Positions 40,376 to 50,602 of a stretch of 64,000 nucleotides of DNA are shown one piece after another. A model generated the notes under the pieces. It was not told the origin of the DNA. It did not search any database and was given only the letters and a program-made list of their open reading frames with translations. This DNA comes from Cellvibrionaceae bacterium (GTDB lineage Bacteria; Pseudomonadota; Gammaproteobacteria; Pseudomonadales; Cellvibrionaceae): positions 1-64,000 of the forward strand of contig JAOXRT010000204.1 in assembly GCA_025800365.1 (NCBI GenBank), given 5' to 3'. The stretch's first letter is position 1, and every line of letters starts with the position of its first letter. Both the position numbers and the translations under genes were made by a program.

Positions 40376-40381
40376 AAGCAA

Positions 40382-42613
40382 TTATTCGGTATAGCTCTGC
40401 GCCAAAATCTTAGGAGTAATAAAGATCAGCAACTCTCGTTTGTTACGGACCTGTAGATCCTTTTTAAATAGACGACCTAAGTAGGGAATATCGCCTAGCA
40501 CAGGCACCTTGCTGGTACCCTTAGTTACCTGATCCTGGAAAATACCGCCCAAGACGACGGTCTGGCCATTATCAACTAGCACCTCGGTTTCCAAACGGTT
40601 CACGTCGATAATTGGAATATTACTCTCTTCACCCGATAGCGAATCCTGCTTCACCAACAGATCCATAATAATGCGATCATCAGGTGTAATTTGCGGAGTT
40701 ACCTCAAGCTTCAACACCGCTTGACGGAAAGAAACTGCTGTGGCACCACTAGCGGATGCTTCCTGATATGGAAGCTCTTTACCTGATTCAATAAAGGCAA
40801 TTTGTTTATCACCTGTAATGACTTTTGGCTGAGATACAATTTCCGCAAAGCCAGAGTCTTCCAGCGCGCTCAGCTCTAGCCCTAAAGAACCGTTATCGGA
40901 ACTCAACCACATCGCGATTGAACCGAATGGATTGGCGACACCCAAGTCAACCATATTGGCTTGATCAATGGTCGGCGTCCAAATACCATTCTCATCAAAG
41001 TTATCGGCAGAGAATGCTTCTGTTGATCCAGAAAATAAGCCGCTTCGCTGGCTAATAGTTTGAGTGCGAAATATCTGCTGACCATTTGAGTCAAAGGTCG
41101 CATTACCATTACCGTCCAGCACAGGCGTTCGCTGAGTAGTCGAACGGATTTGATGGCGTCCAACAGCCTGCCAACGCACACCCAACTCCTTACGATAGTC
41201 GGTGTTGGCCACAACAATGCGAGCCTCAATAAGTACCTGACGCACAGGAATATCTACCTGTGAAATTAACTTACGGAACTCTTGAATCTTTTCTTCAGTA
41301 TCAGTAAGAATAATTGAATTGGTTCTTTCATCTACAATAGCTTGGCCGCGCTCAGAAAGAATACTCCCTGTCGAATTGCCATCCTGATTACTACCACTGC
41401 CCTCACCTGTATCCCGCTGATTGAACAATTTAAATAGCTCGCGAGCATTGGCATAGCGGACCCGAATATATTCAGTGCGGAGCGGGGCTAATTCTTCCAA
41501 TTGTTTCTGCGTTTCCAGCTCCAGACGCTCACGTTCAGCAATTTCAGCCGCCGGAGCAACCATCAATACATTACCGACCTGACGCTTATCCAAGCCTTTA
41601 GTTTTCAAAACAAGGCTCAAGGCCTGATCCCAAGGCACATTATCTAAACGCAGAGTAATACTGCCGCCGACGGTATCACTTGCCACCAAATTCAAATCGG
41701 TAATATCAGCGATTAGCTGAAGCACTGAGCGCACTTCGATATTCTGGAAATTTAAAGAGAGCTTTTTACCTACAAACTCGAACTGCTTTTTGCGCTCTTC
41801 ACGCTCAGCACGAGTTAAGGGCTTAACAGATACTACGTATTGATCGTCAGCCTGATATGCCAAGTAATCATATTCACGGCTAGTTTCAATAATAACTTTG
41901 GTGCTGCCACCATCATAGCTGGTATCAATAAAAGAAACAGGCGTTGCGAAATCCACTACATCCAGACGACGTCGCAGGTCAGCAGGAATAGAAACACCGT
42001 CAAAGTTCAGAGTTAGCTTGCCACCATTAGAATTAGCGTCAATATTCACGTTAGGGTCAGAGAGATTTAGAACAATTTTGCCTTCACCATCTTCACCACG
42101 CCTAAAATCTAGGGAGGTAATTGCGCTGGCGTACTCTGCTTCACCTTCATCCGAGTCATTGGACAATGCAGCCGCCATGCTAGAGCCACGTTTAATATAA
42201 TCCCCTGCTCCACTACCACTGCCCATCTCTACAATTACATCTGAGCCAGCTACGCGAGTTGAGTAATTTACCAGCTCATTTAGATTGACGATCATGCGAG
42301 TACGGCCGCCGCTCGAAAGAACTACAACACTGTTTGCAGAGTCAAAAGCGACCGGGAATTTCTTTTGAGTCAGCAGACTTTCAACCCCTGGAAAGTCCAG
42401 CACAACACGAGCTGGTTTTTCAATGGTGTAACCTTTGGGCGTATCAGGCTGCTCATCAAATTTGAGCTTTATTTCAAATCTTTGCCCGGGTAATTCAGCA
42501 AACTGAATGTCGGTGAGCTTGCTCGCAAAGGAGGAAGTCGCCAAAGAGGCAAGCAACGCAGTAACCGCGAGGCGCCCTTTTACAAGGCTTATGGATCTAA
42601 GCAGCGAAAACAT
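40382..42613 (-). CDS. pilQ: Type IV pilus secretin
   Basis: Outer-membrane channel through which the pilus passes. About 743 residues from the ATG at 42613, which has AGGA seven bases upstream. Order: signal peptide (ending SSFA, about residue 30), AMIN domains for peptidoglycan binding (about 35-125 and 160-265), a secretin short N-domain (about 285-360), an N1-type ring domain, and the C-terminal secretin core (about 500-740; VPVLGDIPYLGRLF near the end). Last gene of pilMNOPQ; needs PilP for connection to the inner-membrane complex. Confidence 0.95.
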   Translation of the reverse strand: MFSLLRSISLVKGRLAVTALLASLATSSFASKLTDIQFAELPGQRFEIKLKFDEQPDTPKGYTIEKPARVVLDFPGVESLLTQKKFPVAFDSANSVVVLSSGGRTRMIVNLNELVNYSTRVAGSDVIVEMGSGSGAGDYIKRGSSMAAALSNDSDEGEAEYASAITSLDFRRGEDGEGKIVLNLSDPNVNIDANSNGGKLTLNFDGVSIPADLRRRLDVVDFATPVSFIDTSYDGGSTKVIIETSREYDYLAYQADDQYVVSVKPLTRAEREERKKQFEFVGKKLSLNFQNIEVRSVLQLIADITDLNLVASDTVGGSITLRLDNVPWDQALSLVLKTKGLDKRQVGNVLMVAPAAEIAERERLELETQKQLEELAPLRTEYIRVRYANARELFKLFNQRDTGEGSGSNQDGNSTGSILSERGQAIVDERTNSIILTDTEEKIQEFRKLISQVDIPVRQVLIEARIVVANTDYRKELGVRWQAVGRHQIRSTTQRTPVLDGNGNATFDSNGQQIFRTQTISQRSGLFSGSTEAFSADNFDENGIWTPTIDQANMVDLGVANPFGSIAMWLSSDNGSLGLELSALEDSGFAEIVSQPKVITGDKQIAFIESGKELPYQEASASGATAVSFRQAVLKLEVTPQITPDDRIIMDLLVKQDSLSGEESNIPIIDVNRLETEVLVDNGQTVVLGGIFQDQVTKGTSKVPVLGDIPYLGRLFKKDLQVRNKRELLIFITPKILAQSYTE

Positions 42614-42623
42614 AGTCAATTCC

Positions 42624-43145
42624 TTATTCTTCCTCTAGTTTGAGAACTCGGGGGCGCTCAACCCAACCACCCAAGTTATCTGGAATAATTTCTACAATAT
42701 CTAACTGTCCATGGCTGGTATTAATTACCCTGCCATGATTTTTACCGACATAGTTGCCAGTGGAAACTCGATAAACTCCGCCTTCACCATCGGAAACTAG
42801 AGCCCATAACACATTATCTTTTTCGATGGTTCCAACCATCTTTAGAGCCATTAAAGCGAACCCCTCAAGAAACTCTTTTTCTCGATTAAAGTCAGGCTCA
42901 ACACCCACAGAATTGCCCACAAATTCTTGCTGCTGTTCTTCTTTTAAGCGCTCAAACGGACTACGCAACTTAATGGCTGCATAGCTAAAAGCTTTATATG
43001 GGCGAAACTCAGGCAGTGGTTCAATACGACCGCGAGGGCGGCGCTTGGTCTCTTCAATATAATCGCGTAAATCTTGATGCTGCTCCTCAAATGAGCAACC
43101 ACCAAATGCAAACAAGGCCATGATTAAAACTGTATATCGCACCAT
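42624..43145 (-). CDS. pilP: Type IV pilus assembly lipoprotein
   Basis: A 173-residue lipoprotein with lipobox FGGC near residue 17 and then a flexible proline-rich stretch (EPLPEFRPYK). The C-terminal beta domain carries the LRSPFE and VSTGNYVGKNHGRV motifs typical of PilP, which links the PilNO dimer to PilQ. It begins immediately after the pilO stop and ends 10 bases before the pilQ start, consistent with a coupled operon. Confidence 0.92.
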   Translation of the reverse strand: MVRYTVLIMALFAFGGCSFEEQHQDLRDYIEETKRRPRGRIEPLPEFRPYKAFSYAAIKLRSPFERLKEEQQQEFVGNSVGVEPDFNREKEFLEGFALMALKMVGTIEKDNVLWALVSDGEGGVYRVSTGNYVGKNHGRVINTSHGQLDIVEIIPDNLGGWVERPRVLKLEEE

Positions 43146-43147
43146 GC

Positions 43148-43759
43148 TTAATCGTCCTGACTCTTATAGCGGTAAGTTTTAGCAATAATATTCATTGTCA
43201 GCTCGCCGCGCTCGCCGCTGGTGATATCATAATCGTGCAGAGTAACAATTCGCGGCATACCCGCCACCCCACTCACAAAACCACCGAGATCGTGATAGCC
43301 ACCACTCACCGTAATCGAAATGGGCAACTCCACGTAAAATTCTTCTGACTTTTCTTGCTGGAGCTCAATACTAGAGATAGTTAACCCGCTCTCACTTCCT
43401 TTTTCATCAATATCTTCCAACAGACCAGGAACTTCAGTATCACTGGGCAACTGTTTTAGCAAAGCGCCAAATGAATCTTCCATCTCCTTCATTTGCTTGC
43501 GATAAGCTATCAAGTTTGCAGACTCAAAAGCCTTTCGTTCAAAGCTTGCTTTGAGGGTAGCCTCCTCGGAAATCCGATTTTCGAGGCTGACCTTTAAATC
43601 ACTAATAAAAGCGTAATAAGTAACGCCAAAGACAATCGAAATGGCGATTACCGCTACAAAAATACGTCCCGCTAATGGCCAGACACCTATTCTTTCAAAA
43701 TCTAACTCTGCAAGATCAAAGCTTTGCAACTGATCCATAAAATCGGAAATGCCAGACAT
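43148..43759 (-). CDS. pilO: Type IV pilus inner-membrane protein PilO
   Basis: A 203-residue bitopic protein: short cytoplasmic N-terminus, one transmembrane helix (about 29-50), a coiled-coil segment, and a C-terminal ferredoxin-like periplasmic domain (VELPISITVSGGYHDLGGF). It pairs with PilN and aligns the machine across the periplasm. Its ATG overlaps the pilN stop codon (TAATG). Confidence 0.93.
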   Translation of the reverse strand: MSGISDFMDQLQSFDLAELDFERIGVWPLAGRIFVAVIAISIVFGVTYYAFISDLKVSLENRISEEATLKASFERKAFESANLIAYRKQMKEMEDSFGALLKQLPSDTEVPGLLEDIDEKGSESGLTISSIELQQEKSEEFYVELPISITVSGGYHDLGGFVSGVAGMPRIVTLHDYDITSGERGELTMNIIAKTYRYKSQDD

Positions 43760-44327
43760 TATTTACCGTCCTCCGACTCATCTTTCTTTGGAATGGCCGC
43801 CTCGACTGTCATACTAAACTCACTAGCTTGCTCTCCCAGTTCAGGCTTAGCTGTAACCGAGTTTAAATTAGGGTCCTGAAACCACGCCGAACTCTCCAAG
43901 TTTCGCATAAAAGTGGAGACTCGGTTATTAGACTCCGTGACACCTTCCATACTAATGGTATTGCCATTGCGCTTCATGCTAACGATATAAATGCCGTCGG
44001 GCACCATGCGAACATATTCATCAAAGGCTCGAACAATGACTGGACGCAAGCCCTGTAATTCCTGAATAACTCTCATACGCTCTAATAACTCAGAGCGGCG
44101 TTTTTTGAGCTCTTTAATCTCCGAAACCTTGCTTTGCAAAATACCTATCTCATCGTTCAGCATTTTATTGCGCTGATTCTGCGCATTAATATCAGCTTGC
44201 ACAGAAGAGACCCAAAAATAGGCTAAAGCAGAGGCAAGAATAACCACCCCAGTTAAAATAGTTAGATATTCTTGTTTACGACGCGCTCGGTATTCGTCGC
44301 GCCAAGGTAGTAAGTTAATATTCGCCA

Positions 44328-44328
<1 letters not shown>
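43759..44328 (-). CDS. pilN: Type IV pilus inner-membrane protein PilN
   Basis: A 189-residue protein beginning MANINLLPWR, the conserved cytoplasmic motif that docks in the groove of PilM. One transmembrane helix (about 22-44), a coiled coil, then a periplasmic domain. Start and stop overlap with pilM and pilO (TAATG at both boundaries), so translation is coupled. Confidence 0.95.
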
Positions 44329-45428
<1,100 letters not shown>

Positions 45429-45432
45429 TCAT

Positions 45433-45460
45433 GTTATAGCACTTGAACTGTGTGCTGCAA
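45433..45460 (-). promoter_or_regulatory. Candidate promoter of pilMNOPQ
   Basis: Minus strand: TTGCAG (45460-45455), a 16-base spacer, and TGCTATAAC, an extended -10 element with TATAAC at 45438-45433. Transcription would begin near 45426, about 31 bases before the pilM ATG. Confidence 0.6.
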
Positions 45461-45495
45461 CAACCTTTGTCATAGGTAATGGCTTAAAAAGCACT

Positions 45496-45501
45496 TATAA
45501 T
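45496..45501 (+). promoter_or_regulatory. Candidate -10 element of mrcA
   Basis: A perfect TATAAT overlaps the first in-frame ATG (45500). No good -35 lies at 16-18 bases. If it is used, transcription starts near 45508 and translation must begin at the ATG at 45551. Confidence 0.4.
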
Positions 45502-45550
45502 GCCCCTTTCTTGGCAAATTGCCGACTATTACCGTTTAAGAACTAAATAC

Positions 45551-48208
45551 ATGCGAAATTCTCTCTTCCGCCTTACCTTCTGGCTAGCCGTATGTGGCAG
45601 CGGTGCCATTATTGCAGGACTAGCCGCGTTTTACCTGTATTTAAGCCCGAAATTACCCTCAGTTGAGAGTCTTCGGCACGTAAAACTACAAACCCCGCTG
45701 AGGGTTTATTCCAGCGACGGTTTACTAATCGGAGAATTTGGCGAAAAGCGCCGTACCCCCATCCGACACCCAGATATACCAGAGCTTTACACTAAAGCTC
45801 TGTTAGCGGCCGAAGACGACCAATTTTACTCCCACAATGGCGTCTCAATTCGCGGACTACTCCGCGCGGCTTCACAAATTGTCAGCTCCGGCCATATTCA
45901 ATCGGGCGGCAGCACTATTACTATGCAGGTGGCCCGTAACTTCTTCCTAACTCGCCAGCAAACCTTTGCCCGTAAATTCAATGAAATCTTGCTGGCCTTG
46001 CAAATTGAGCGCGAGCTCAGCAAAGAAGAAATTCTAGAGCTTTACGTCAATGTTATCTTTTTAGGCAACCGCGCCTACGGTATTAATGCAGCGGCTGAAG
46101 TTTACTATGGTAAACCCTTGAGTGAATTAAGTTTAGCTCAATTAGCAATGATTGCAGGATTACCTAAAGCGCCATCCACATTTAACCCAATTGCCAACCC
46201 AGAAAGGGCGCTAATTCGCCGCAATTGGATTCTTGGCCGCATGCTCTCATTAGGCTATATCGACCAAAACCTCTATGACGCCACCATCAATGAACCCGTA
46301 ACGGCCAGCGTGCACGGCATCAAGGTTGATTATCACGCCCCCTATGTCGCCGAAATGGCCCGCCGCCAGGCAATCGACATCTATGGTAATGGCGCTTACA
46401 CCGATGGCCTCAGGGTGTACACCACCATCAACAGCAAACTGCAAGAACGCGCCCAACAAGCCGTGATCGACGGCTTGATTGCCTATGATCAACGCAAAGG
46501 TTTTCGCGGCCCAGAACAGCACTGGCCAGCCAGTTTTATCGACCCAAGTGTCACTGACGTTACAGATTTTAACAATCTAGACCTAGCTGCTTGGCAAGGG
46601 GCTCTTGAAAACCTAAGCCGCTACGGCGGCCTAGAGCCGGCCGTCGTGGTGCAAGTTTTCGAGCAACAGATTAGAGCATTACTAGCGACCGGCGATATTG
46701 TAGATATTGAGTGGGAACAAGGGCTGCGCCAAGCCAGAGCCTTCAAAACAGAGAATGCTCGCGGCCCCAGACCAAAGCTTGCCTCTGACATTGTCAGTGT
46801 CGGCGATGTTGTTCGCCTACGCCCAGAAGACGAAGGTAGCTGGCGCTTTAGCCAGGTGCCAAAAGCCCAAGCCGCACTTATTGCCTTGAACCCCACGGAT
46901 GGCGCCATTATTTCCATGGTTGGCGGTTTCGACTTCGCACAAAGCCACTTTAACCGCGTCACCCAAGCCAAGCGCCAGCCTGGCTCAAACTTCAAGCCAT
47001 TTGTGTATACCACCGCACTAGAGCATGGCATGACACCCGCCAGCATTATTAACGATGCACCCATTGTGTTTGAAGACGCCAATCTTGAAAGTACCTGGCG
47101 CCCCGAAAATGATGGTGGCAAATTCTACGGACCGACTCGATTGCGACAAGCGCTATACCGCTCGCGCAACCTAGTTTCCATTCGAGTCTTACGCAATATT
47201 GGCATTCGCAATGCAATCAAAGGCATGGACCGATTTGGTTTTGAGCCAGCGCTATTACCCAAGGACCTTTCATTAGCTCTCGGTAGTTATGCGCTTACCC
47301 CATTAGAAATTGCTACCGGTTATGCGGTATTTGCCAATGGCGGTTTCAAGGTTGAGCCCTACCTATTGAGCAGCATGGTTGATGTGAATGATGAAGTTAT
47401 TTACCAAGCCAACCCTGCGACAGCCTGCCCTCGATGTGAACAAATGGCCTTGGCCGAGAGCGACCTAGAACTTGCCCAATCAGAAACGGGCATTGATGGA
47501 GAAACTTTAGCAACCCAGGACAGCGAACAAGCTAAGGCTCAAGACGAAACCACCGATCAAAACGAAACCAACGCAGCAGCCACAAACAACAATCTATTGG
47601 ATGCTGAACTAGCCGCCGAGCTTGCTTCTGAACTGGCCGCCCTCGGAGAAAACATACCCGCTACAGAAGAAAGCGCAGAAAACATTACCGAGCCTGCATT
47701 TGTAGCGCCAGCTAATCCAGCCGAAAGAGTGCTCAGCCCTCAGGTTGCTTATCTAATAAACTCTATGCTGCAAGATGTCATCCGCAAAGGCACTGGTACT
47801 GCAGCCAAAAGCTTAGGGCGCAATGACCTAGCAGGTAAAACAGGAACCACCAACGGCCCTCGCGATGCCTGGTTCTCTGGCTACAACAGCGAGTTAGCAG
47901 TAACTACTTGGCTCGGCTTCGATCAAAACCTGATGCTAGGTCGCCGCGAATACGGTGGCTCAGCCGCACTACCTATTTGGATTGATTACATGCGCACCGC
48001 CCTTAAAGATGTACCGGAGAGCAAACGCCCGCAACCCGAAGGGATTATCACCGTACGCATCGATCCCAAGACAGGTGAGCGTGCCAACATCAATACCATT
48101 GGCGCTATATACGAAAGTTTTAGGACAGAAAACGCTCCTGAGCTTTTGCGCCAAGAAAGTATTGGCAATAGTGAGAGCGATGAGGCGCTGCCAGAAGAAT
48201 TGTTTTAA
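45551..48208 (+). CDS. mrcA: Penicillin-binding protein 1A
   Basis: Bifunctional peptidoglycan glycosyltransferase/transpeptidase, inner membrane. About 885 residues from the ATG at 45551, which puts the single transmembrane helix (about 5-30) right after MRNSLFRL. The GT51 domain has AAEDDQFYSHNG with the catalytic Glu, and GGSTITMQVARN. An OB-like insert follows. The transpeptidase domain has the nucleophile Ser in GSNFKPF (near base 46983), SRN, and KTGTTNG (near 47840). A run of about 97 residues encoded at 47440-47728, rich in A, E, D, T, N and Q, is inserted between the SRN and KTG motifs. Divergent from pilMNOPQ as in Pseudomonas. Confidence 0.95.
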   Translation: MRNSLFRLTFWLAVCGSGAIIAGLAAFYLYLSPKLPSVESLRHVKLQTPLRVYSSDGLLIGEFGEKRRTPIRHPDIPELYTKALLAAEDDQFYSHNGVSIRGLLRAASQIVSSGHIQSGGSTITMQVARNFFLTRQQTFARKFNEILLALQIERELSKEEILELYVNVIFLGNRAYGINAAAEVYYGKPLSELSLAQLAMIAGLPKAPSTFNPIANPERALIRRNWILGRMLSLGYIDQNLYDATINEPVTASVHGIKVDYHAPYVAEMARRQAIDIYGNGAYTDGLRVYTTINSKLQERAQQAVIDGLIAYDQRKGFRGPEQHWPASFIDPSVTDVTDFNNLDLAAWQGALENLSRYGGLEPAVVVQVFEQQIRALLATGDIVDIEWEQGLRQARAFKTENARGPRPKLASDIVSVGDVVRLRPEDEGSWRFSQVPKAQAALIALNPTDGAIISMVGGFDFAQSHFNRVTQAKRQPGSNFKPFVYTTALEHGMTPASIINDAPIVFEDANLESTWRPENDGGKFYGPTRLRQALYRSRNLVSIRVLRNIGIRNAIKGMDRFGFEPALLPKDLSLALGSYALTPLEIATGYAVFANGGFKVEPYLLSSMVDVNDEVIYQANPATACPRCEQMALAESDLELAQSETGIDGETLATQDSEQAKAQDETTDQNETNAAATNNNLLDAELAAELASELAALGENIPATEESAENITEPAFVAPANPAERVLSPQVAYLINSMLQDVIRKGTGTAAKSLGRNDLAGKTGTTNGPRDAWFSGYNSELAVTTWLGFDQNLMLGRREYGGSAALPIWIDYMRTALKDVPESKRPQPEGIITVRIDPKTGERANINTIGAIYESFRTENAPELLRQESIGNSESDEALPEELF

Positions 48209-48224
48209 AAGACAGCAAAAACAA

Positions 48225-48267
48225 AAAAGCCCGACAAGATAAGAACTACTTATCTTGTCGGGCTTTT
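48225..48267. terminator. Bidirectional terminator between mrcA and malic enzyme
   Basis: A perfect 19-base-pair stem, AAAAGCCCGACAAGATAAG with its complement, and a 5-base loop, flanked by A- and T-runs on both strands. It serves both convergent genes. Confidence 0.93.
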
Positions 48268-48323
48268 AACTTTAGAACAGCCAATTAAAAGTAGCCACTA
48301 AAAGCGGCTACCAAAGCATAGAC

Positions 48324-49589
48324 TTACTTAATATCAGCCATCGACCTAAGCGGATAATGCGAAGGGTAAGGCAATCGAGCCACTCCGGTATCAACCGCAG
48401 CCTGAGCAACCGCGGCAGCTACCGCACCCAACAAACGCTCATCGGTTGGCTTAGGCAAAATATACTCTCGGCCAAAGCTTAAATCTGCGCCACCGTAAGC
48501 GGCAGACACTTCCTCCGGCACTGGCTGCTTCGCCAATTCGCGAATAGCTTCAACAGCAGCAAGCTTCATTTCCTCATTAATCGCCTTGGCGCGCACATCA
48601 AGGGTGCCACGGAATAAGAACGGGAAGCACAAAACATTGTTTACTTGGTTCGGGTAATCCGAACGACCTGTCGCCATGATCAAATCATCACGGGCAGCAT
48701 TCGCTAGCTTCGGATCAATCTCAGGATCTGGGTTAGAGCAAGCAAAAACCACTGGGCGATCTGCCATTGATTTCAACTGATCCGCAGACAGTAGATTAGG
48801 GCCAGACACCCCCAAGAATGCATCAGCACCCTCGATAGCATCATCTAAAGTTCTTGCATCAGTTTCATGCGCAAAAACTTCTTTGTATTCGTTTAGGTGA
48901 TCGCGGCCTGCGTAAATAACACCCTTACTGTCCAGCATGGTGATATTTTCAGGCTGAGCACCCGCACTGATCATCAGTTTGCAGCAGGCCTGTGCTGCAG
49001 CACCAGCACCCAAACAAACAATTTTGGCCTCAGAAATCGTTTTACCCTGAATCTCTAAAGCATTCATCATGCCGGCCACAGTAACAATCGCTGTACCGTG
49101 CTGGTCATCATGGAAAATTGGCACCTGACAACGCTCGATCAAGGTTTTCTCAATCACAAAGCATTCTGGCGCTTTAATATCTTCTAGGTTAATACCGCCA
49201 TAGGTATTGGCGATTCGCTCAACTGTATCAATAAAGGCTTCGGGTGATTCTGCGTCGACTTCAACATCTACCGAATCAATACCAGCGAAACGCTTAAACA
49301 GTAGGCTCTTGCCTTCCATTACCGGCTTACTCGCCAATGGGCCCAAATTACCCAAACCTAAAATGGCGCTACCATCGGTAATAACCGCGACTAGGTTACC
49401 TTTTAAGGTGTACTTAAAAGCGTTCTCTGCATCTTTGGCAATTTCGCGAACTGGCTCCGCCACACCTGGGCTATAAGCCAATGAAAGATCTTCTTGGGTT
49501 TCCGCCGAAGTACTCAATTCGATACTGAGCTTTCCGGGACGGGGGAAGGCGTGATAATCCAGCGCCGCTTTTTTCAAATCGTTTGACAT
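48324..49589 (-). CDS. Malic enzyme, short form
   Basis: Oxidative decarboxylation of malate to pyruvate with NAD(P). About 421 residues from the ATG at 49589 (MSNDLKKAALDYH), with GGGA upstream; the reading from 49658 adds 23 unrelated residues. Motifs: YSPGVAEP, TDGSAILGLGNLGPLA, DDIKAPE-like metal site (LEDIKAPECF), HDDQHGTA and the nucleotide loop LGAGAAAQACCKL. It lacks the phosphotransacetylase-like C-terminal domain of long MaeB proteins, so I assign no symbol. Cofactor preference cannot be settled by eye. Confidence 0.92.
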   Translation of the reverse strand: MSNDLKKAALDYHAFPRPGKLSIELSTSAETQEDLSLAYSPGVAEPVREIAKDAENAFKYTLKGNLVAVITDGSAILGLGNLGPLASKPVMEGKSLLFKRFAGIDSVDVEVDAESPEAFIDTVERIANTYGGINLEDIKAPECFVIEKTLIERCQVPIFHDDQHGTAIVTVAGMMNALEIQGKTISEAKIVCLGAGAAAQACCKLMISAGAQPENITMLDSKGVIYAGRDHLNEYKEVFAHETDARTLDDAIEGADAFLGVSGPNLLSADQLKSMADRPVVFACSNPDPEIDPKLANAARDDLIMATGRSDYPNQVNNVLCFPFLFRGTLDVRAKAINEEMKLAAVEAIRELAKQPVPEEVSAAYGGADLSFGREYILPKPTDERLLGAVAAAVAQAAVDTGVARLPYPSHYPLRSMADIK

Positions 49590-49998
49590 GGTCCCAACCA
49601 CTATTGCTATGTTTGTGTTTGCAAAGCGACAGGCAAGTGCACTATGACACCTGTTCACTATTGCTGAATATTGTAATTATTTCCCGCGAAGCTCTGACGG
49701 CTTTTCAGACAGGTCTAGGAAGCATACTCCCAGCATATAAAGCCATCAATAACAATTGTAACCACAATCGCGGTGTTAGCGACCATTGATTACATTAAAT
49801 AGCCCTATAGCTAGGTTAAATTGGCCTAAATGCCGCATTATTTGAACGAGCAATAATCAATATTAGTCAGGAAGATAAATAGACAAGCGCAAAATAACTG
49901 AAAAAACATTAGCTTACAGATAAGAGAGCAGGCATTTCTCACCCCTAAAGCAGGGCATCAAACTCATAAGATAAAACAAGAAAACGTTTTTCAAGGCA
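49590..49998. other. Intergenic region upstream of malic enzyme
   Basis: About 410 bases between the malic enzyme start and the rpmE terminator. No gene is supportable. A possible minus-strand promoter (TTACAA, 16 bases, TATATG) lies in the 49730-49765 region. The rest is AT-rich without clear structure. Confidence 0.45.
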
Positions 49999-50038
49999 TA
50001 AAAAAACCCTTTGTGAATCTCACAAAGGGTTTTTCTTG
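49999..50038 (-). terminator. Rho-independent terminator of rpmE
   Basis: A 15-base-pair stem (AAAAACCCTTTGTGA and complement) with a 3-base loop and a T-run on the minus strand, 36 bases after the rpmE stop codon. Confidence 0.92.
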
Positions 50039-50073
50039 CAGCAAATAAATTTGCTGCCGGCTGCTTACAAGAA

Positions 50074-50286
50074 TTACTTCTTGATGCGGCTACCGAAACG
50101 CTTCTTAAAGCGATCGATACGACCACCGGTATCAACAACTTTCTGCTTACCAGTGTAGAAAGGGTGACACTCTGAACATACGTCCAAGTGTAGGTCTTTG
50201 CCCAAAGTAGAGCCAGTCTTGATGGTGTTACCGCAAGAACAAGTAGCGGTAATCTCACCGTAATTCGGATGGATATCAGCTTTCAT
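50074..50286 (-). CDS. rpmE: Ribosomal protein L31 (zinc-binding form)
   Basis: A 70-residue 50S subunit protein. From the ATG at 50286 it reads [11 protein letters not shown], the usual L31 start; the upstream ATG at 50298 falls next to the GAGG ribosome binding site. Cysteines in CSCG and [10 protein letters not shown] are the zinc ligands of the C+ form, so a zinc-free paralogue might exist elsewhere under zinc control. Strong terminator downstream; divergent from priA. Confidence 0.96.
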   Translation of the reverse strand: MKADIHPNYGEITATCSCGNTIKTGSTLGKDLHLDVCSECHPFYTGKQKVVDTGGRIDRFKKRFGSRIKK

Positions 50287-50479
50287 AGTGTGCCTCATTA
50301 ATTAATCTTGTTCCCGCCACTCAGTCATCGCTAAGCACGGAAACCCTATAAAGCGCTTTTAGGCCAGCCGCAGCGGCCAAAAAATAGACGGCGCATACTA
50401 ACAGAACAAGGCCAGAACGCAAGCAAAAATAGAGCTTTAGCCCAATATCGGCCAAGCCTAGAGGAAATACCCATTCAGA

Positions 50480-50510
50480 TTGGAATAAAACAGCCTCTGC
50501 TCCTTATAAT
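50480..50510 (+). promoter_or_regulatory. Candidate priA promoter in the rpmE-priA divergent region
   Basis: The 316-base divergent region (50287-50602) must hold both promoters. TTGGAA (50480-50485) and a perfect TATAAT (50505-50510) with a 19-base spacer, longer than optimal, point toward priA. I found no other structure there. Confidence 0.4.
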
Positions 50511-50602
50511 GCAACCACAGCTAATACAACCATAGCAAGCAAGACACCCGGACTAGCTCGTTGGTGTCCAGATCGTTACTCAAGGGTACCCCAAACAACG
50601 CC

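Noticed and set aside
46621..47121. 166-codon antisense frame opposite mrcA
   Set aside because: Shadow frame within conserved PBP1A coding sequence.
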